From Cellulomonas taurus (GTDB taxonomy: Bacteria > Actinomycetota > Actinomycetes > Actinomycetales > Cellulomonadaceae): 64,000 bases of DNA. Each line of letters begins with the position of its first letter. The stretch's first letter is position 1. Below, one piece after another: positions 16,668-25,906 of the stretch. The notes under the pieces were generated by a model, which was given only the letters and a program-made list of their open reading frames with translations, ran no database searches and had not been told where the DNA came from. Where the stretch lies: positions 1,116,001 through 1,180,000 of the forward strand of contig NZ_CP051884.1 of the NCBI RefSeq assembly GCF_012931845.1. The letters are read 5' to 3'. Made by a program: the position numbers and the translations under genes.

Positions 16668-17684
16668 ATGGCCGAGGACCGCAGGCTCGACGTGCTGCGC
16701 GCGATCGTCGAGGACTACGTCGCCACCAAGGAGCCGGTCGGCTCGCGTGCCCTGGTCGAACGGCACTCGCTCGGGGTCTCCCCGGCGACCATCCGCAACG
16801 ACATGGCCGCTCTGGAGGACGCCGGGCTGATCGTCCAGCCGCACACCTCCGCGGGTCGGGTGCCCACCGACAAGGGCTACCGGTTGTTCGTCGACCGCCT
16901 GGCCACCATCAAGCCGCTGTCGACCCCGGAGCGCCGGGCGATCGAGACCTTCATGCAGGACGCGGTGGACCTGGACGACGTGGTGGACCGCGCCGTGCGG
17001 CTGCTGGCCCAGCTGACCCATCAGGTCGCGGTGGTGCAGTACCCGTCGCTGCGTCGCACGGCCCTGCGGCACGTGGAGCTGGTCCCGGTGTCCGACCGCC
17101 ACCTGCTGGTGGTCATCATCACCGAGCACGGCCGGGTCGAGCAGCGCACGCTGGAACTGGCCGACCCGTTGGACCTGGCGGCGGTCGCCCGGCTCCGGAT
17201 GCGGCTGAACGTCGCGGCCACCGGCCGTCGACTGCCTGACCTGGACGCCGCCCTGGCCGGGATCGCCGACGAGGTGGAGCCGGAGTCGAGCGCCCTGCTG
17301 CGTGCCGTGGTCGGGGTGATCGAGGACACCCTCGCCGGGGAGAGCGAGGAGCGGGTGGTCGTCGCCGGCACCGCCAACCTGGTGCGCGGCAACACCGACG
17401 TGGCCCGCACGCTCAGCCCGGTGCTGGAGGCGCTGGAGGAGCAGGTCGTGCTGCTCCGCCTGCTCACCGACGCCGCCGAGGACGAGGGGGTGTCGGTGCG
17501 GATCGGCCGCGAGACCCGGCACGAGGGCCTGGTCGACGCCAGCCTGGTCAGCTCGGGCTACGGCGCCGACGGGGCGGCCGTCGCCCGGATCGCCTCGCTC
17601 GGCCCGCTCCGGATGGACTACCCCGGCACCATCGCCTCCGTGCGCGCCGTCGCCCGTTATCTCTCGCGCATCCTTGCCAACTGA
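16668..17684 (+). CDS. hrcA: Heat-inducible transcription repressor HrcA
   Basis: A 338-residue repressor that binds CIRCE and is itself activated by GroEL. The N-terminal winged helix reads RLDVLRAIVEDYVATKEPVGSRAL and SPATIRNDMAALEDAGLI, followed by SAGRVPTDKGYRLFVDRL and the HrcA core domain. ATG at 16668 follows a strong GGAGGAGG ribosome-binding site; an upstream in-frame GTG at 16605 lies inside CIRCE and is rejected. dnaJ follows after 17 nt in the same operon. Confidence 0.96.
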   Translation: MAEDRRLDVLRAIVEDYVATKEPVGSRALVERHSLGVSPATIRNDMAALEDAGLIVQPHTSAGRVPTDKGYRLFVDRLATIKPLSTPERRAIETFMQDAVDLDDVVDRAVRLLAQLTHQVAVVQYPSLRRTALRHVELVPVSDRHLLVVIITEHGRVEQRTLELADPLDLAAVARLRMRLNVAATGRRLPDLDAALAGIADEVEPESSALLRAVVGVIEDTLAGESEERVVVAGTANLVRGNTDVARTLSPVLEALEEQVVLLRLLTDAAEDEGVSVRIGRETRHEGLVDASLVSSGYGADGAAVARIASLGPLRMDYPGTIASVRAVARYLSRILAN

Positions 17685-17701
17685 TTGAGGAAGCTCTTTA
17701 C

Positions 17702-18835
17702 GTGAACGATTACTACGAGGTCCTGGGCGTCCCGCGCGATGCCACCGGCGAGCAGATCAAGAAGGCCTACCGCCGGCTGGCGCGGGAGTTCCACCCGGAC
17801 GTCGCCGGGTCCGACAGTGCGTCGGAGGAGAAGTTCAAGGACGTCCAGCGTGCGTACGAGGTGCTGTCCAACCCGGACAAGCGCCAGATGTACGACCTCG
17901 GTCAGGACCCGACCGCCCCCGGTGGCGGCGGTGGCGGTCAGGCGGGTGGCTTCGGCTTCCAGGACATCTTCGAGACCTTCTTCGGGGCGGCCGCCGGTGG
18001 CGGGCACCGCGGTCCCATCCCGCGTGCCCGGCGCGGTCAGGACGCGCTGATCCGGCTGGACATCGACCTGGCCGAGGCCACCTTCGGCACCCACCGGCAG
18101 GTGCCGATCGACACCGCCGTGGTCTGCCCGACCTGCTCCGGCACCTGCTGCCGCCCGGGGACCTCGCCGCGCACCTGTGAGGTGTGCGGCGGTCAGGGCA
18201 CCGTGCAGCGGGTCGCTCGTTCCTTCCTCGGCCAGGTGATGACCACCCAGCCGTGCGCCGCCTGCCACGGTTTCGGCACCGTGATCCCGGAGCCGTGCAC
18301 CGAGTGCGCCGGTGAGGGACGGGTCCGCTCCCGCCGCACCCTGGAGGTCGACGTCCCGGCCGGTGTGGACACCGGCACCCGGATCAAGCTCACCGCCCAG
18401 GGTGAGGTCGGCCCCGCCGGTGGCCCGGCCGGTGACATCTACCTGGAGGTGCGCGAGCGGCGGCACGAGACCTTCCTGCGCGAGGGCGACGACCTGCACT
18501 GCACGCTCACCGTCCCGATGACCGCCGCCGCCCTCGGCACGGTGCTCACCCTGGACACCCTGGACGGCCCGCAGGAGGTCGACCTGCGACCGGGCACCCA
18601 GCCGCAGCAGGTCGTCACGCTGAAGAACCTGGGGGTCGGCCATCTGCACGCCGGTGGCCGCGGCGACCTGCACGTGCACGTGGAGGTCCAGGTGCCGACC
18701 GGTCTGGACGACGAGCAGGCGGCCCTGCTGCGCCAGCTGTCCGCCCTGCGCGGCGAGGAGCGGCCGGACGCCCGGTTGCAGGCGGCGAGCACCGGGGTGT
18801 TCGCCAAGCTGCGCGACAAGCTCTCGGGTCGCTGA
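17702..18835 (+). CDS. dnaJ: Chaperone protein DnaJ (type I)
   Basis: A 377-residue co-chaperone of DnaK. The J domain (1-65) holds the HPD motif (REFHPDVAG). A glycine-rich linker follows, then a zinc-binding region with four CXXCXGXG-type repeats (CPTCSGTC, CEVCGGQG, CAACHGFG, CTECAGEG). The first is degenerate at the last glycine. The C-terminal substrate-binding domain follows (YLEVRERRHETFLREGDDL). The start is GTG after GAGGAAG. This is the hrcA-linked actinobacterial DnaJ2. The stop overlaps the rsmE start. Confidence 0.96.
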   Translation: MNDYYEVLGVPRDATGEQIKKAYRRLAREFHPDVAGSDSASEEKFKDVQRAYEVLSNPDKRQMYDLGQDPTAPGGGGGGQAGGFGFQDIFETFFGAAAGGGHRGPIPRARRGQDALIRLDIDLAEATFGTHRQVPIDTAVVCPTCSGTCCRPGTSPRTCEVCGGQGTVQRVARSFLGQVMTTQPCAACHGFGTVIPEPCTECAGEGRVRSRRTLEVDVPAGVDTGTRIKLTAQGEVGPAGGPAGDIYLEVRERRHETFLREGDDLHCTLTVPMTAAALGTVLTLDTLDGPQEVDLRPGTQPQQVVTLKNLGVGHLHAGGRGDLHVHVEVQVPTGLDDEQAALLRQLSALRGEERPDARLQAASTGVFAKLRDKLSGR

Positions 18836-19602
18836 TGACCGCGCCGGTCTTCGTGACCGACCCGGGTCAGCTGGACGGCTACCACGCCGGTGACGTGTAC
18901 CTGCTGCACGGTGCCGAGGGGCGGCACGCCGGGGTGGTGCAGCGCCGGACGGCCGGGGAGCGGATCGACGTGGTGGACGGTGCCGGGGTGCGCCTGGTCG
19001 GGGAGATCGCCGCGGTCGAGCCCGAGGGTGTGCGGCTCACCGTGCGGCAGCGGGTCACCGAACCGCCGTCCACGCCCCGCCTGGTGCTGGTCCAGGCCCT
19101 GGCCAAGGGTGACCGGGACGAGATGGCGATCGAGGCGGCGACCGAAGTCGGCGTGGACGCGGTGATCCCGTGGCAGGCCGAACGGTCGATCGTGATCTGG
19201 CGCGGCGACCGGGCGGCCAAGTCCCGTGCCCGCTGGTTGGCGACCGTGCGGGCCGCCGCCAAGCAGTCCCGCCGCGCCTGGGTGCCGGAGGTCGAGCCGC
19301 CGGTGGACCGCCGTGGGCTCGTCGCCCGCACCGAGGCGGTGGTCGCCGCCGGTGGCGCCGTGCTGGTGCTGCACGAGGAGGCGACGGTTCCGCTGTCGGC
19401 CGCCGCGCTCCCGGCCGAGGGCACGCCGGCGGAGGTGCTGATCGTGGTCGGTCCCGAGGGCGGCATCTCCGCGCAGGAGACAGCGGCGCTGGAGGCCGCC
19501 GGTGCCCGGACCGTGCGGCTCGGCCCGCACGTGCTGCGCACCTCCACCGCCGGGACGGTCGCGCTGAGCCTGCTGGCAGCGGGGCTCGGTCGCTGGGTCT
19601 GA
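18835..19602 (+). CDS. rsmE: 16S rRNA (uracil1498-N3)-methyltransferase
   Basis: A 255-residue SPOUT-family methyltransferase that modifies U1498 in the 30S decoding region. Seen are an N-terminal PUA-like segment (HAGVVQRRTAGERIDVVDGAG), the conserved ALAKGDRDEMAIEAATEVGV, and the knot motifs VVGPEGGISAQE and LGPHVLRTSTAGTVAL. Start overlaps the dnaJ stop (TGATG). Length is normal. Confidence 0.95.
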   Translation: MTAPVFVTDPGQLDGYHAGDVYLLHGAEGRHAGVVQRRTAGERIDVVDGAGVRLVGEIAAVEPEGVRLTVRQRVTEPPSTPRLVLVQALAKGDRDEMAIEAATEVGVDAVIPWQAERSIVIWRGDRAAKSRARWLATVRAAAKQSRRAWVPEVEPPVDRRGLVARTEAVVAAGGAVLVLHEEATVPLSAAALPAEGTPAEVLIVVGPEGGISAQETAALEAAGARTVRLGPHVLRTSTAGTVALSLLAAGLGRWV

Positions 19603-19691
19603 ACCGACGGCTCCGTTCACGGCTGCGCGACCATCACCGACGTCGGCCTGCTGGTCGGGATGAAACGCCGCCGTCGGGCGGTTGGGTCCTC

Positions 19692-19721
19692 GGGCGGGGT
19701 GTCACCACCGCCCGGTAAAGT
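19692..19721 (+). promoter_or_regulatory. Hairpin and -10-like element before phoH
   Basis: A CGGGCGG...CCGCCCG hairpin (about 19691-19714) is followed at once by TAAAGT (19716-19721), a good -10 candidate. The hairpin may end the rsmE transcript and the hexamer may start the phoH-ybeY-corC-era operon. Confidence 0.35.
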
Positions 19722-19774
19722 TGGACATCCATCGCCCGCACCATCGAAGGAGCGCGACGGCGCAAGCCGAGCAC

Positions 19775-20791
19775 ATGGTCGAATCCACCCCGCAGTCGCA
19801 GCGTTCAGCCCACCCGTCCGCCGCCGTGCCCGCCCGGGTCGAACACCGGATCACGGTTCCCACGCAGGTGTCGATGGTGGAGCTGCTCGGGCTCCAGGAC
19901 CAGGTGCTGCGCGCCATCGAGTCCGGTTTCCGCACCGTCGACCTGCACGTGCGCGGCAACGAGATCCGGATGTCCGGACCCGCGGGTGACGTGGCGCTCG
20001 CCGCCCGCCTGGTGGACGAGCTGATCGAGATGGCCGCCGCCGGTACCCCGCTGACCCCGGAGGTGGTGACCCGGTCGGTGGCGATGCTGACCGCGGGCAC
20101 CGGCACCCGCCCGGCCGACGTGCTGAGCATGAACATCCTGTCCGGCCGCGGCCGCAACATCCGGCCGAAGACCACCGGGCAGAAGTCCTACGTGGACGCG
20201 ATCGACCGGAACACGATCACCTTCGGCATCGGCCCGGCCGGAACCGGCAAGACCTACTTGGCGATGGCCAAGGCGGTGCAGGCGTTGCAGGCCCGGGAGA
20301 TCAACCGGATCGTGCTGACCCGCCCGGCGGTCGAAGCGGGGGAGCGGCTCGGCTTCCTGCCCGGCGGGCTGTCGGAGAAGATCGACCCCTACCTGCGCCC
20401 GCTGTACGACGCTCTGCACGACATGGTGGACCCGGACTCGATCCCGCGGCTGATGGAGGCCGGGACGATCGAGGTCGCGCCGCTGGCCTACATGCGCGGG
20501 CGCACGCTCAACGACTCCTTCATCATCCTGGACGAGGCGCAGAACACCTCGGCCGAGCAGATGAAGATGTTCCTCACCCGACTCGGATACGGGTCGAAGA
20601 TCGTCGTCACCGGCGACGTGACCCAGGTGGACCTGCCCTCGGGCACGCAGTCCGGTCTGCGGGTGGTGGAATCGATCCTGGCGGACGTCGACGACGTCGC
20701 GTTCTGCCGGATGTCCTCCTCCGATGTCGTCCGTCACCGCCTGGTGAGCGACATCATCGACGCCTACGCACGCTGGGACACGAACAAATGA
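19775..20791 (+). CDS. PhoH family ATPase
   Basis: A 338-residue P-loop ATPase of the PhoH/PhoL type, often linked to RNA metabolism with YbeY. The Walker A motif is [11 protein letters not shown] and the Walker B is IILDEAQN. Other PhoH signatures are [17 protein letters not shown] and [10 protein letters not shown]. An N-terminal KH-like segment (about 30-90) precedes the ATPase. ATG at 19775 is the first good start; the ribosome-binding site AAGGAG lies rather far upstream. The stop overlaps ybeY by ATGA. Confidence 0.9.
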   Translation: MVESTPQSQRSAHPSAAVPARVEHRITVPTQVSMVELLGLQDQVLRAIESGFRTVDLHVRGNEIRMSGPAGDVALAARLVDELIEMAAAGTPLTPEVVTRSVAMLTAGTGTRPADVLSMNILSGRGRNIRPKTTGQKSYVDAIDRNTITFGIGPAGTGKTYLAMAKAVQALQAREINRIVLTRPAVEAGERLGFLPGGLSEKIDPYLRPLYDALHDMVDPDSIPRLMEAGTIEVAPLAYMRGRTLNDSFIILDEAQNTSAEQMKMFLTRLGYGSKIVVTGDVTQVDLPSGTQSGLRVVESILADVDDVAFCRMSSSDVVRHRLVSDIIDAYARWDTNK

Positions 20792-21240
20792 GCATCGAGG
20801 TCAACAACGAGTCCGGGCACCCGGTCGACGAGGCGGAGTTCGCCGCGCTGGCCCGGTTCGTGCTGGACCAGATGCACGTCCACCCGCAGACCGACCTGTC
20901 CATCCTGTTCGTCGACACCGACGTGATGACGGACCTGCACGTCAAGTGGATGGACGAGCCGGGCCCGACGGACGTGCTGTCCTTCCCGATGGACGAGCTG
21001 CGGCCCGGTCGCGCGGACGAGCCGACCCCGCCCGGCCTGCTCGGTGACGTGGTGCTCTGCCCGGAGGTCGCGGTGGAGCAGGCCCGCACCGCCGGTCACT
21101 CCACGGTGGAGGAGATGCTCCTGCTCACCACGCACGGCATCCTGCACCTGCTCGGCTACGACCACGCCGAGCCGGAGGAGGAGAAGGAGATGTTCGCGCT
21201 GCAGCGACATCTCCTGCTGACCTTCCTCGCCGGGCGATGA
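20788..21240 (+). CDS. ybeY: Endoribonuclease YbeY
   Basis: A 150-residue zinc-dependent endoribonuclease acting in 16S rRNA 3' maturation and ribosome quality control. The metal-binding signature [11 protein letters not shown] (H-X3-H-X5-H) is intact, preceded by DVLSFPMDE. It overlaps phoH and the corC-like gene by 4 nt each, so translation is coupled. Confidence 0.96.
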   Translation: MSIEVNNESGHPVDEAEFAALARFVLDQMHVHPQTDLSILFVDTDVMTDLHVKWMDEPGPTDVLSFPMDELRPGRADEPTPPGLLGDVVLCPEVAVEQARTAGHSTVEEMLLLTTHGILHLLGYDHAEPEEEKEMFALQRHLLLTFLAGR

Positions 21241-22520
21241 GCGAGGTCCCGATCGGCCTGCTGGTCACACTGGCGGTGCTGGCCCTGCTGGTGGCCGCGC
21301 TGCTGTCGGCGGGCGAGGCGGCGATCCTGCGGGTCTCGCGCGGGCAGGTGGCCGACCTGGCCGCCACCCGGCACCCGGCCGCCGAGCGGATCGAGGCGCT
21401 GTGCGAGGACCGGGCACGGGTAGCCTCCTCGGCGGGCACCCTGCGACTGCTCTGCGAGATGGTCGCCGCCGTCTGCATCACCCTGGCGATCGCCGCGAGC
21501 ACTTTGAGCTGGTCGGTCGAACTGGTGATCGCCGTGATCGCCTGCGCCTTCCTCACCGTCGTGCTGGCGCGGTTGAGCCCGCGGTCGGTGGGGCAGCGGC
21601 GCGCGATCTCGGTGCTGAAGCTCACCGCCCGGTCGCTGGCAGGGGTGCGCCGGGTGATCGGCCCGCTGCTGCGGATCGCCGAGCCCTCCGGTGATCTGGA
21701 CGAACGCGAGCTGCGCGAGATGGTCGAGCGCGACGGCCGGGAGCCGATCGACGACGAGGAGCGCGAGATGCTGCGCTCCGTGCTCGGCCTGGGCGAGACC
21801 CTGACCCGCGAGGTGATGGTGCCGCGCACCGACATGATCACCACCGGTGAGCAGACCCCGCTGCGCAAGGTGCTGTCCCTGCTGCTGCGGTCCGGCTACT
21901 CCCGGGTGCCGGTGATCGGTGAGCAGGTGGACGACCTGCGCGGGGTGATCTACCTCAAGGACCTGGTGCGCCGGCTGGAGGAGGACCCCGCCGCCGCCGA
22001 CGCCCCGGCGCTCAGCGTGGTCCGGCCCGCGGTGTTCGTGCCGGAGTCCAAGCCGGTGGACGAGCTGCTGCGCGAGCTGCAGGCCGGTGCCTCGCACATC
22101 GCGATGGTGGTGGACGAGTACGGCGGCATCGCGGGGCTGGTCACCATCGAGGATGCGCTGGAGGAGATCGTCGGCGAGCTGACCGACGAGCACGACCCGT
22201 CCGCACCGCAGGTGGAGGACCTGGGCGGCGGGACCTTCCTGGTCCCGGCCCGGCTCGGCCGCGACGAACTCGGCGAGCTGTTCGGCATCGAGGTCGAGGA
22301 CGACGACGTCGACACCGCCGGTGGCCTGCTCGCCAAGTCGTTGGGCAAGGTCCCGATCCCCGGTTCGGCCGGTGAGATCCACGGGCTGCGGCTGGTGGCG
22401 CAGGGCACCGAGGGACGCCGCAAACGAGTGGCTAGGGTTCTGGTCAGTCGGGTTCCCGACGAGGAAGCGTCAGAAGATGCCGCGGAGAACGCGGTGATGA
22501 GCTCAGAAGAAAGGCCCTGA
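21237..22520 (+). CDS. CNNM/HlyC-CorC family membrane protein with CBS pair
   Basis: A 427-residue protein with an N-terminal DUF21/CNNM membrane domain (helices in about 1-140). A CBS pair follows (about 190-310, [18 protein letters not shown] and [30 protein letters not shown]), then a C-terminal CorC_HlyC domain (about 330-405). Homologues are implicated in magnesium or cobalt efflux. Its place between ybeY and era is standard. It overlaps ybeY by ATGA and era by one base. Confidence 0.93.
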   Translation: MSEVPIGLLVTLAVLALLVAALLSAGEAAILRVSRGQVADLAATRHPAAERIEALCEDRARVASSAGTLRLLCEMVAAVCITLAIAASTLSWSVELVIAVIACAFLTVVLARLSPRSVGQRRAISVLKLTARSLAGVRRVIGPLLRIAEPSGDLDERELREMVERDGREPIDDEEREMLRSVLGLGETLTREVMVPRTDMITTGEQTPLRKVLSLLLRSGYSRVPVIGEQVDDLRGVIYLKDLVRRLEEDPAAADAPALSVVRPAVFVPESKPVDELLRELQAGASHIAMVVDEYGGIAGLVTIEDALEEIVGELTDEHDPSAPQVEDLGGGTFLVPARLGRDELGELFGIEVEDDDVDTAGGLLAKSLGKVPIPGSAGEIHGLRLVAQGTEGRRKRVARVLVSRVPDEEASEDAAENAVMSSEERP

Positions 22521-23434
22521 TGGTGACCCATCGATCCGGCTTCGCCTGCCTGGTGGGACGGCCGAACGCCGGCAAGTCCACCCTGACCAACGCCCTGGTG
22601 GGCCAGAAGGTGGCGATCACCTCCGGTCGCCCCCAGACCACCCGGCACACCATCCGGGGCATCGTGCACCGGGAGGACGCCCAGCTGGTGCTGGTCGACA
22701 CCCCGGGGCTGCACCGGCCGCGCACCCTGCTGGGCGAGCGGTTGAACTCCCTGGTCAAGGACACCCTGACCGAGGTCGACGTGATCGGCTTCTGCCTGCC
22801 CGCTGACCAGAAGGTCGGCCCCGGTGACCGGTTCATCGCCGAGCAGCTGGCCGAGCTGAGCCGCGGCCGCCGGGGCACCCCGGTGATCGCGATCGCGACC
22901 AAGGCCGACCTGGTGGGCAAGCAGCGTCTGGCCGAGCATCTGCTGGCCATCTCCGAGCTGGGCGACTGGGCGGAGATCATCCCGGTGTCCGCGCAGGACG
23001 GCTACCAGGTCGAGGAGCTGGAGCGTCTGCTCACCGGGTACCTGCCGGAGGGCCCGGCGCTCTACCCCGAGGGCGAGCTGACCGACGAGCCGGAGTCCGT
23101 CATGGTCGCCGAGCTGGTGCGTGAGGCGGCGCTGGAGGGGGTGCGGGACGAGCTGCCGCACTCGCTGGCGGTGCAGGTGGAGGAGATCCTGCCCCGTGAG
23201 GTCGGCGAGGGCGAGGCCCCGATGGTGGACGTCCGGGTCAACCTGTTCGTCGAGCGGGACTCGCAGAAGGCGATCGTCATCGGTCGTGGCGGGTCGCGGC
23301 TGCGGCAGGTGGGCACCGACGCGCGCCGGGGCATCGAGGCACTGCTCGGCACCCGGGTCTACCTCGACCTGCACGTCAAGGTGGCCAAGGACTGGCAGCG
23401 CGATCCGAAGCAGCTCGGCCGCCTGGGCTTTTGA
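22520..23434 (+). CDS. era: GTPase Era
   Basis: A 304-residue GTPase needed for 30S assembly. G motifs: GRPNAGKST (G1), DTPG (G3) and TKAD (G4). The C-terminal KH domain carries VIGRGGSRLRQVGTDARRGIE. Length and order are typical. The stop overlaps the start of the following hydrolase gene (TGATG), so the hydrolase is probably co-transcribed. Confidence 0.96.
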   Translation: MVTHRSGFACLVGRPNAGKSTLTNALVGQKVAITSGRPQTTRHTIRGIVHREDAQLVLVDTPGLHRPRTLLGERLNSLVKDTLTEVDVIGFCLPADQKVGPGDRFIAEQLAELSRGRRGTPVIAIATKADLVGKQRLAEHLLAISELGDWAEIIPVSAQDGYQVEELERLLTGYLPEGPALYPEGELTDEPESVMVAELVREAALEGVRDELPHSLAVQVEEILPREVGEGEAPMVDVRVNLFVERDSQKAIVIGRGGSRLRQVGTDARRGIEALLGTRVYLDLHVKVAKDWQRDPKQLGRLGF

Positions 23435-25053
23435 TGGCGGCACGTGACGAGTCGTCCCCGCGTCCGGGGGAGAGCCCCGGGCGTCGTCGGCGACGGCTGG
23501 TCCGCGACGCCGAACGAGAGGCGGGGGCGCATCGACCGCGGTCGGCGCGCCGGGACGCGGTCTACCGGCTGATCGGTGGCGTGCTGGCCGGGGCGATCCT
23601 GCTCGCGGTGATCGGCTCGCTGATGGGGCCGGAATGGCGACCGTTGCCGGTGACCGATCCACTGACCGTGCAATCGTCGTCCACCGCCATCGGGGACGCT
23701 CCGGAGCTGTCCCACTACGACGTGGACACCCACGTGGTGGAGGTGCAGCTGGACGGGGCGACCGTGCAGGCCAGGGTCCTGACGCCGATGGATGCGCCGG
23801 ACCCGGTGCCCGCGGTGCTGTTCGTGCACGGCGCCGGGACCGGCAAGTTCGAGGACGCCTTCGTCGCGCAGGCCTACGCGCTGGCCGAGGCCGGGGTGGC
23901 GACGATGGTGCCGGACAAGCGGCTGGACACCTACTCGATGCGGCACCGCGACTACGTGGCGATGGCCCAGGACTACCTGGCGTCCTTCGACCTGCTGCGT
24001 TCGTTGCCGGAGGTCGACTCGACCCGGGTCGGGATCTACGCCGAGTCCGAGGGCGCCTGGATCGCCCCGGTGATGGCGGCCGAGCGGGCGGCGGTGGACT
24101 TCGTGGTGCTGGCCTCCGCGCCGGTGGTGCCGCCCCGGCAGCAGGCGGGCTTCGCCGTGGACCAGTACCTGCGCAACACCGGGGTGCCGGACCAGGTGTT
24201 CCGGGCCATCCCGCGTGCTGTCGGCATGCGGCTGCCCGGGGGTGGCTTCGAGTACGTGGACTTCGACGTGGCGCCGTACCTGCGGCAGACCACCCAGCCG
24301 GTGCTGATGGTCTACGGCACCGCCGACCAGTCGATGCCGATCATCCAGGGCGCCGAACAGGTGATCCGGGACATCGGCATCGCCGGGAACGGCGACTACA
24401 CGCTGCGCTACTACGGCGGCGCGGACCATGGCATCCGGATCGACGGCACCGTCTCGCCCGCCTTCCTGCGGGACCTGTGCGGCTGGGTGCTCGGGCTGCC
24501 GGACACCGCCCGGGCGGCACCGCGGATCGCCGGAGCCCAGCCCGAGCAGCTGTACCTGGCCCAACCGGTGCCGCAGCCGCGCTGGCTCGGCGACGGTGAT
24601 CTGTTGCTGGTGCTCATCATCGGCGCGGTCGGCGTGGCGGTGCTGCTCCCGGCGACCCGGTGGGCGGCGGTCGGCTGGCGGCACTGGCGTGGGCAGCCGG
24701 CCCTGCCCGGCCGGGACGTGCCGCTCACCCGGCGACTGACCCTGCTGAGCGCCGCCACCGTCGCGACCGTGATCGCGCTGGTCTGGTACCTGGTCTCGGT
24801 GGCCCGGCTCGCGTTGGACTACGAGCGGAACGGCTGGGTGGTGCAGGGTGGGTGGCTCGGCGTCCGGCTGCTCGGCCTGTCGGCCGTGCTGGCGGCTGTG
24901 CTGGTGATCGATCGGATGCGTACCCTGCGGCGGATCGGTCGACCGCTGGTCAACGGGGTGTTCGGACATGTGGCGGTGTGGGGGACGACGGTCGCCTGCG
25001 CCATCCTGTTGGTGGTGCTCGCCTACTGGGGCGTCTACCAGCTGGGAATCTGA
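23434..25053 (+). CDS. Membrane-anchored alpha/beta hydrolase with C-terminal membrane domain
   Basis: A 539-residue fusion-like protein. A basic N-terminus is followed by one membrane helix (about 50-70, LIGGVLAGAILLAVIGSLMG). Next is an extracytoplasmic alpha/beta hydrolase (about 95-355) with VLFVHGAGTG (oxyanion loop), nucleophile elbow YAESEG, Asp in YGTADQSMP and His in GGADHGIR, so the triad looks complete. After about residue 385 four more membrane helices follow. The nucleophile elbow is GxSxG-like with Ala replacing the first Gly. Substrate unknown; peptidase or esterase are both possible. ATG at 23434 overlaps the era stop. Confidence 0.82.
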   Translation: MAARDESSPRPGESPGRRRRRLVRDAEREAGAHRPRSARRDAVYRLIGGVLAGAILLAVIGSLMGPEWRPLPVTDPLTVQSSSTAIGDAPELSHYDVDTHVVEVQLDGATVQARVLTPMDAPDPVPAVLFVHGAGTGKFEDAFVAQAYALAEAGVATMVPDKRLDTYSMRHRDYVAMAQDYLASFDLLRSLPEVDSTRVGIYAESEGAWIAPVMAAERAAVDFVVLASAPVVPPRQQAGFAVDQYLRNTGVPDQVFRAIPRAVGMRLPGGGFEYVDFDVAPYLRQTTQPVLMVYGTADQSMPIIQGAEQVIRDIGIAGNGDYTLRYYGGADHGIRIDGTVSPAFLRDLCGWVLGLPDTARAAPRIAGAQPEQLYLAQPVPQPRWLGDGDLLLVLIIGAVGVAVLLPATRWAAVGWRHWRGQPALPGRDVPLTRRLTLLSAATVATVIALVWYLVSVARLALDYERNGWVVQGGWLGVRLLGLSAVLAAVLVIDRMRTLRRIGRPLVNGVFGHVAVWGTTVACAILLVVLAYWGVYQLGI

Positions 25054-25081
25054 CCGGCGATCAGCCGGGGACGGGGGAGTG

Positions 25082-25906
25082 ATGCGGACGACCTGGGGTT
25101 CGGCCACCGATCGCGGCCGGGTGCGCGCGTTGAACGAGGACGCGCTGCTGGCCCATCCGCCGGTGTTCCTGGTCGCCGACGGGATGGGCGGCCACGAGGC
25201 GGGTGACGTGGCCAGTCGGCTCGCGGTGGAGGAGTTCGCGCAGACCGCCGGGTTGACCAGCGTCGAGCCCGCCGACCTGCAGGGCTGCTTCCAGCGCGCC
25301 GCCGCCCGGATCCGGGGCACCTTCGAGCGCCGGGAGGGGGGCACCACGGTCGCCGGGGTGGCCCTCGCCGACCAGGACGGGGTGGCGCACTGGCTGGTGT
25401 TCAACGTCGGCGACTCGCGGGTCTACCGCTGGTCGGACCGGGAGCTGACCCAGCTCAGCGTGGACCATTCGGTGGTGCAGGAGCTGATGGACACCGGCCG
25501 ACTCAGCGCCCAGGACGCCGAGCAGCACCCGGAACGCCACGTGCTGACCCGCGCGCTGGGCACCGGCAGCGACCCGGAGCCGGACTACTGGCTGCTGCCC
25601 GCTCAGCCCGGTGACCGGCTGCTGCTCTGCTCCGACGGTCTGACCAACGAGTTGACCCCGGAGCAGATCGCCCTGGTGCTGGCGGACGGATCCGACGCGT
25701 CGGAGGCGGCTGCCGCCCTGGTCCGGCTCGCCGTGCAGGCCGGTGGCCGGGACAACACCACCGCTGTGGTGGTCGATGCGCACGCCGGACCGGAGAATGC
25801 TCCCGGATGGCTCGCGTTGGCGGGGGTTCCGACCGATGGGAAGTGGGACGACAGCGTCGACGGCGCGACCATCCCGCGTCCGCGTCACCAGGTGGAGGAT
25901 CGATGA
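25082..25906 (+). CDS. PP2C-family Ser/Thr protein phosphatase (PrpC-like)
   Basis: A 274-residue PPM-family phosphatase that would reverse phosphorylation by the kinase at 27249. Metal-binding and catalytic blocks are present: RGRVRALNEDALL, ADGMGGHEAGD, GGTTVAGV, VFNVGDSRVYRW, LLCSDGLTNEL and GGRDNTTAVVV. No membrane segment is seen, so it is cytoplasmic. ATG at 25082 follows GGGGGAGTG. It overlaps the next gene by ATGA. It opens the eight-gene PFNA-type cluster. Confidence 0.93.
   Translation: MRTTWGSATDRGRVRALNEDALLAHPPVFLVADGMGGHEAGDVASRLAVEEFAQTAGLTSVEPADLQGCFQRAAARIRGTFERREGGTTVAGVALADQDGVAHWLVFNVGDSRVYRWSDRELTQLSVDHSVVQELMDTGRLSAQDAEQHPERHVLTRALGTGSDPEPDYWLLPAQPGDRLLLCSDGLTNELTPEQIALVLADGSDASEAAAALVRLAVQAGGRDNTTAVVVDAHAGPENAPGWLALAGVPTDGKWDDSVDGATIPRPRHQVEDR

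Noticed and set aside
13668..17522. Very long minus-strand ORF opposite DUF3097, MFS and hrcA
   Set aside because: Shadow frame of a GC-rich genome: composition is Arg/Gly/Gln/His-rich without domains, and it runs antisense to hrcA, the MFS gene and others that are clearly real.
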